From contig JBKGZM010000019.1 in NCBI GenBank assembly GCA_046545575.1, positions 1 to 32,520 on the forward strand: 32,520 nt of DNA, read 5' to 3'. The notes beneath the pieces are model-generated. The model was not told the origin of the DNA. It saw only the letters and a program-made list of their open reading frames with translations, and ran no database searches. The DNA comes from JAGXOF01 sp046545575 (GTDB taxonomy: Bacteria; Chloroflexota; Dehalococcoidia; SZUA-161; SpSt-899). This document shows positions 31,410 through 32,520 of this stretch, one piece after another. Numbering within the stretch: the first letter of the stretch is position 1; the number at the start of each line of letters is the position of its first letter. A program made the position numbers and the translations under genes.

Positions 31410-32228
31410 ATGCATAGCACCAATCAGGTAAGATTACAGGTTGATGATGTATCCCTGCGTTTTGGTGGCGTCAGGGCCCTTATGAATGTGAGTGTGGAAG
31501 TCAAGGATAAGGAAATCCTGGCTATTATCGGTCCCAACGGCGCTGGCAAGACCGCCCTCCTCAACTCTATAAATGGATTTTACAAACCCCAAAGCGGGCA
31601 TATTTACTTTGATGGCCGGGAGATTACGAGAATGCGTCCTGATAAGCTTGCCAAACTTGGCATTGCCAGGACCTTCCAGAATATCGAGTTGTACACTGGC
31701 TTAAGTACTCAGGATAATATTATGGCTGCCAGGCATGTGCTTATGAAGCAGAACATCCTTGCCGGGGCATTATACCTTGGATGGGCGCACAAAGAGGAAA
31801 TTGAACACCGTGAGACCGTAGAGGAGATCATTGATTTCCTCGAGATAGAGCAAATCAGGAAAAGGGTAGTCGGAGTCCTGCCCTATGGGATGCGAAAGAG
31901 AGTAGAGTTGGGAAGAGCATTGGCTTTAGAGCCAAAGGCCCTGCTTCTTGACGAGCCTATGGCAGGGATGAATATGGAGGAGAAAGAGGATATCGCCCGA
32001 TTCATTCTCGATGTGTTTGAAGGGCAGGGAGCCAGCTATCCCGATACGACTGTTTTGAGAGACGGGATTGGTTCTATCATTCTTGTGGAACATGATATGG
32101 GAGTGGTCATGAACATTGCGCACAGGATCGTAGTTCTCGATTTCGGGCGCAAGATCGCCGAAGGCACTCCTGAAGAGATCAAGAACAACCCCGAGGTTAT
32201 ACGTGCCTATCTGGGGGAGGAAATATAG
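31410..32228 (+). CDS. livG: ABC transporter ATP-binding protein, LivG family
   Basis: 272-residue cytoplasmic ATPase. It shows RFGGVRALMNVSVEV, Walker A GPNGAGKTALLNSI (about 42-55), GIARTFQNIELYTGLS (Q-loop), the LivG-type signature LPYGMRKRVELGRAL, Walker B KALLLDEPMAGMN and VEHDMGVV with the switch His. An extra segment of some 15 residues (ASYPDTTVLRDGI) precedes the switch, as in other LivG proteins linked to acyl-CoA ligases. It should complete the LivFHMK transporter from which it is separated by the divergent promoters. TTGGAGGG precedes the ATG. Confidence 0.95.
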   Translation: MHSTNQVRLQVDDVSLRFGGVRALMNVSVEVKDKEILAIIGPNGAGKTALLNSINGFYKPQSGHIYFDGREITRMRPDKLAKLGIARTFQNIELYTGLSTQDNIMAARHVLMKQNILAGALYLGWAHKEEIEHRETVEEIIDFLEIEQIRKRVVGVLPYGMRKRVELGRALALEPKALLLDEPMAGMNMEEKEDIARFILDVFEGQGASYPDTTVLRDGIGSIILVEHDMGVVMNIAHRIVVLDFGRKIAEGTPEEIKNNPEVIRAYLGEEI

Positions 32229-32407
32229 ATATTATTGGGCCCGTATTATTCTTCAAATGGGATACTCTCCCAAATCCCTTCAGCAGTTTCGGGGTTCCCG
32301 CGGTTGTAACCGAACTTGCTTCAAACACTTGGGGTATGTTGCCTTGAAAGATCCTTTTTCACAGATAGCTGCCGGTTTCATTGTGAGATGATCTACAGGG
32401 ACGAAGG

Positions 32408-32436
32408 TTGGCAAACGACTCCTAATTCTTTATAAT
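32408..32436 (+). promoter_or_regulatory. Strong promoter of the last, partial gene
   Basis: TTGGCA (32408-32413), a 17-base spacer and TATAAT (32431-32436) give 11 of 12 consensus matches. The start would lie near 32443, 17 bases before the ATG at 32460. The gene downstream therefore does not depend on livG transcription. Confidence 0.65.
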
Positions 32437-32459
32437 TGAATCAATAAAGGAATAAACCG

Positions 32460-32520
32460 ATGGCAAGATATCTACGCATTTTACTGGTGCTCCCGTTTAT
32501 TCTGGGGTTGTTTTCTCTGG
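32460..32520 (+). CDS. Start of a probable exported or membrane protein (partial)
   Basis: Twenty codons are present before the window ends: MARYLRILL followed by a long hydrophobic run (VLPFILGLFSL). A basic start and hydrophobic core look like a signal peptide or first membrane helix. AAAGG lies nine bases upstream of the ATG. A second substrate-binding protein would fit the context, but the visible part cannot show it. Confidence 0.5.
   Translation, partial: MARYLRILLVLPFILGLFSL

Noticed and set aside
32203..32391. Short plus-strand frame after livG
   Set aside because: It overlaps the end of livG, has no ribosome site and resembles no protein; the gap to 32460 is better read as leader and promoter for the last gene.

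Overview
This 32.5 kb window is bacterial, with moderate GC, dense gene packing and strong AGGAGG-type ribosome sites. Its gene content points to a strict anaerobe: a 4-hydroxybutyryl-CoA dehydratase homologue, two methyltetrahydrofolate:corrinoid methyltransferases, a free-standing corrinoid protein, iron-sulfur LUD/CCG electron carriers, an acyl-CoA dehydrogenase and several acyl-CoA ligases. Together with REP-like palindromes of a kind I associate with sediment Chloroflexota, this fits an anaerobic Dehalococcoidia-like organism. That taxonomic guess comes from gene content only; Desulfobacterota or another anaerobic phylum is not excluded. No tRNA, rRNA, CRISPR array, transposase or phage gene was seen.

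Layout. (1) 1-3.3 kb: the end of an unknown plus-strand gene, a terminator palindrome, and a soluble receiver-PAS5-histidine kinase on the minus strand. (2) 3.2-8.0 kb: a 52-bp perfect palindrome flanked by divergent promoters, then uvrA and mutL on the plus strand with a hairpin-rich repeat between them. (3) 8.0-10.6 kb, minus strand: a pterin-dependent corrinoid methyltransferase and an AbfD-like dehydratase. (4) 10.7-15.2 kb, plus strand: a sucCD-like CoA ligase pair with unusual substrate loops, then a LutA-like CCG protein and a LutB-like LUD/ferredoxin protein. (5) 15.2-18.1 kb, minus strand: an acyl-CoA dehydrogenase and an acyl-CoA ligase. (6) 18.2-24.5 kb, minus strand: a six-gene methyl-transfer cassette (DUF169 protein, corrinoid protein, UroD-family methyltransferase, MetH-activation-domain protein, methyl-THF methyltransferase, acyl-CoA ligase) bounded by a strong hairpin terminator at each end. 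(7) 24.6-30.7 kb, minus strand: livF, a divergent long-chain-type acyl-CoA ligase, livH, livM and livK. (8) 31.1 kb to the end, plus strand: a small unknown gene, livG and the start of a probable secreted protein. Regions 7 and 8 diverge from a pair of sigma-70-type promoters, one of them a perfect consensus.

How it may work together (inference): a branched-chain-amino-acid-type ABC importer (LivFGHMK) brings in a small carboxylated, possibly methylated or methoxylated compound. CoA ligases activate it, and the UroD-type protein, corrinoid protein and MtrH/AcsE-like protein pass a methyl group to tetrahydrofolate, with the MetH-activation-domain protein and possibly the DUF169 protein in support. 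The acyl-CoA dehydrogenase, AbfD homologue, SucCD-like ligase and LutAB-like carriers would handle the remaining CoA ester and its electrons. The methyl-transfer cassette is the best candidate for an undescribed system: its UroD protein lacks the zinc ligands of the known methylcobamide:CoM enzymes, and its activator is of the MetH type rather than the ATP-dependent RACE type.
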